Below are positions 5,073-5,164 of a stretch of 5,164 nt of DNA, piece after piece. Position 1 is the first letter of the stretch. Each line of letters begins with the position of its first letter. The stretch is from Eubacterium sp. CAG:786 (lineage in GTDB: Bacteria > Bacillota > Clostridia > Oscillospirales > Ruminococcaceae): assembly GCA_000432175.1 (NCBI GenBank), contig HF989457.1, positions 30,356-35,519 on the forward strand, written 5' to 3'. The position numbers and the translations under genes were made by a program. The notes under the pieces were generated by a model that was not told the origin of the DNA, did not search any database, and saw only the letters and a program-made list of their open reading frames with translations.

Positions 5073-5164
5073 CGCAGCGACGACATTCCCGAAACCAAGA
5101 AGCGTATACCAGGCGTGGAACCGCGCGATGACTGCCTGCGGGGCAAACCCGGGGCGGTCGGGGC
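5056..5164 (+). CDS. Cysteine desulfurase-like PLP enzyme (class V aminotransferase fold), N-terminal part only
   Basis: The first 36 codons are present; the gene runs off the right end. The protein reads (M)IYLDNAATTFPKPRSVYQAW, then NRAMTACGANPGRSG. YLDNAATTFPKP at residues 3-14 and the NPGRSG block are the hallmark opening of the NifS/IscS/SufS-type cysteine desulfurases, which take sulfur from cysteine as an enzyme-bound persulfide and release alanine; some members act as selenocysteine lyases. The N-P-G-R-x-G form is typical of the clostridial subfamily often labelled cysteine desulfurase family protein. The start is GTG at 5056: a TAA stop in the same frame at 5050-5052 rules out anything further upstream, and the motif begins two codons later. 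A purine-rich GGTGGGG lies just before it inside the preceding gene. The PLP lysine and the catalytic cysteine are outside the window. Confidence 0.9.
   Translation, partial: MIYLDNAATTFPKPRSVYQAWNRAMTACGANPGRSG

Overview
The window looks like a piece of a Clostridia chromosome, most likely from a Ruminococcus-like (Oscillospiraceae) gut anaerobe. This is inferred from moderate GC content, strong AGGAGG-type ribosome binding sites, a clostridial-style diaminopimelate decarboxylase, a GH3 enzyme with the YNWWNEGLHG motif, and a small Se/S-carrier-like gene paired with a cysteine desulfurase. No rRNA, tRNA, CRISPR array or intact insertion sequence was seen.

Layout. Six genes lie on the minus strand. 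In transcription order they are an acetyl-xylan-esterase-like alpha/beta hydrolase (4654-3845), a 108-residue three-helix membrane protein of unknown function (3807-3481), lysA (3422-2103), trmB (1891-1214), a lysophospholipase/monoglyceride-lipase-like alpha/beta hydrolase (1202-267) and the start of a GH3 glycosidase (217 to beyond the window). The first three are 37 and 58 bp apart and share one good sigma-A-type promoter at 4751-4723. trmB and the lipase are 11 bp apart, and the GH3 gene follows after 49 bp. On the plus strand, reading the other way from the 214-bp divergent intergenic region (4655-4868), are a 67-residue DUF3343-like protein (4869-5072) and a cysteine desulfurase that starts at an overlapping GTG (5056) and runs off the end.

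The most interesting non-coding structure sits between lysA and trmB. It is a 164-bp, nearly self-complementary element (1952-2115) with arms of about 70 bp and a 24-nt loop, and it looks like a MITE or a similar non-autonomous repeat. One arm runs into the 3' end of lysA and supplies its last codons and its TAA stop. A second, separate perfect 8-bp hairpin lies between the element and trmB. The divergent region also holds a perfect 7-2-7 palindrome in the leader of the esterase transcript and a 7-7-7 dyad at the predicted start of the plus-strand transcript. Both are candidate control sites.

The genes are mostly housekeeping (lysine/peptidoglycan precursor synthesis, tRNA modification, sulfur transfer) mixed with hydrolases suited to plant polysaccharide and ester breakdown. 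I see no clear evidence of a new multi-gene system. What merits a second look is the repeat element, the control dyads and a few departures from conserved enzyme motifs.
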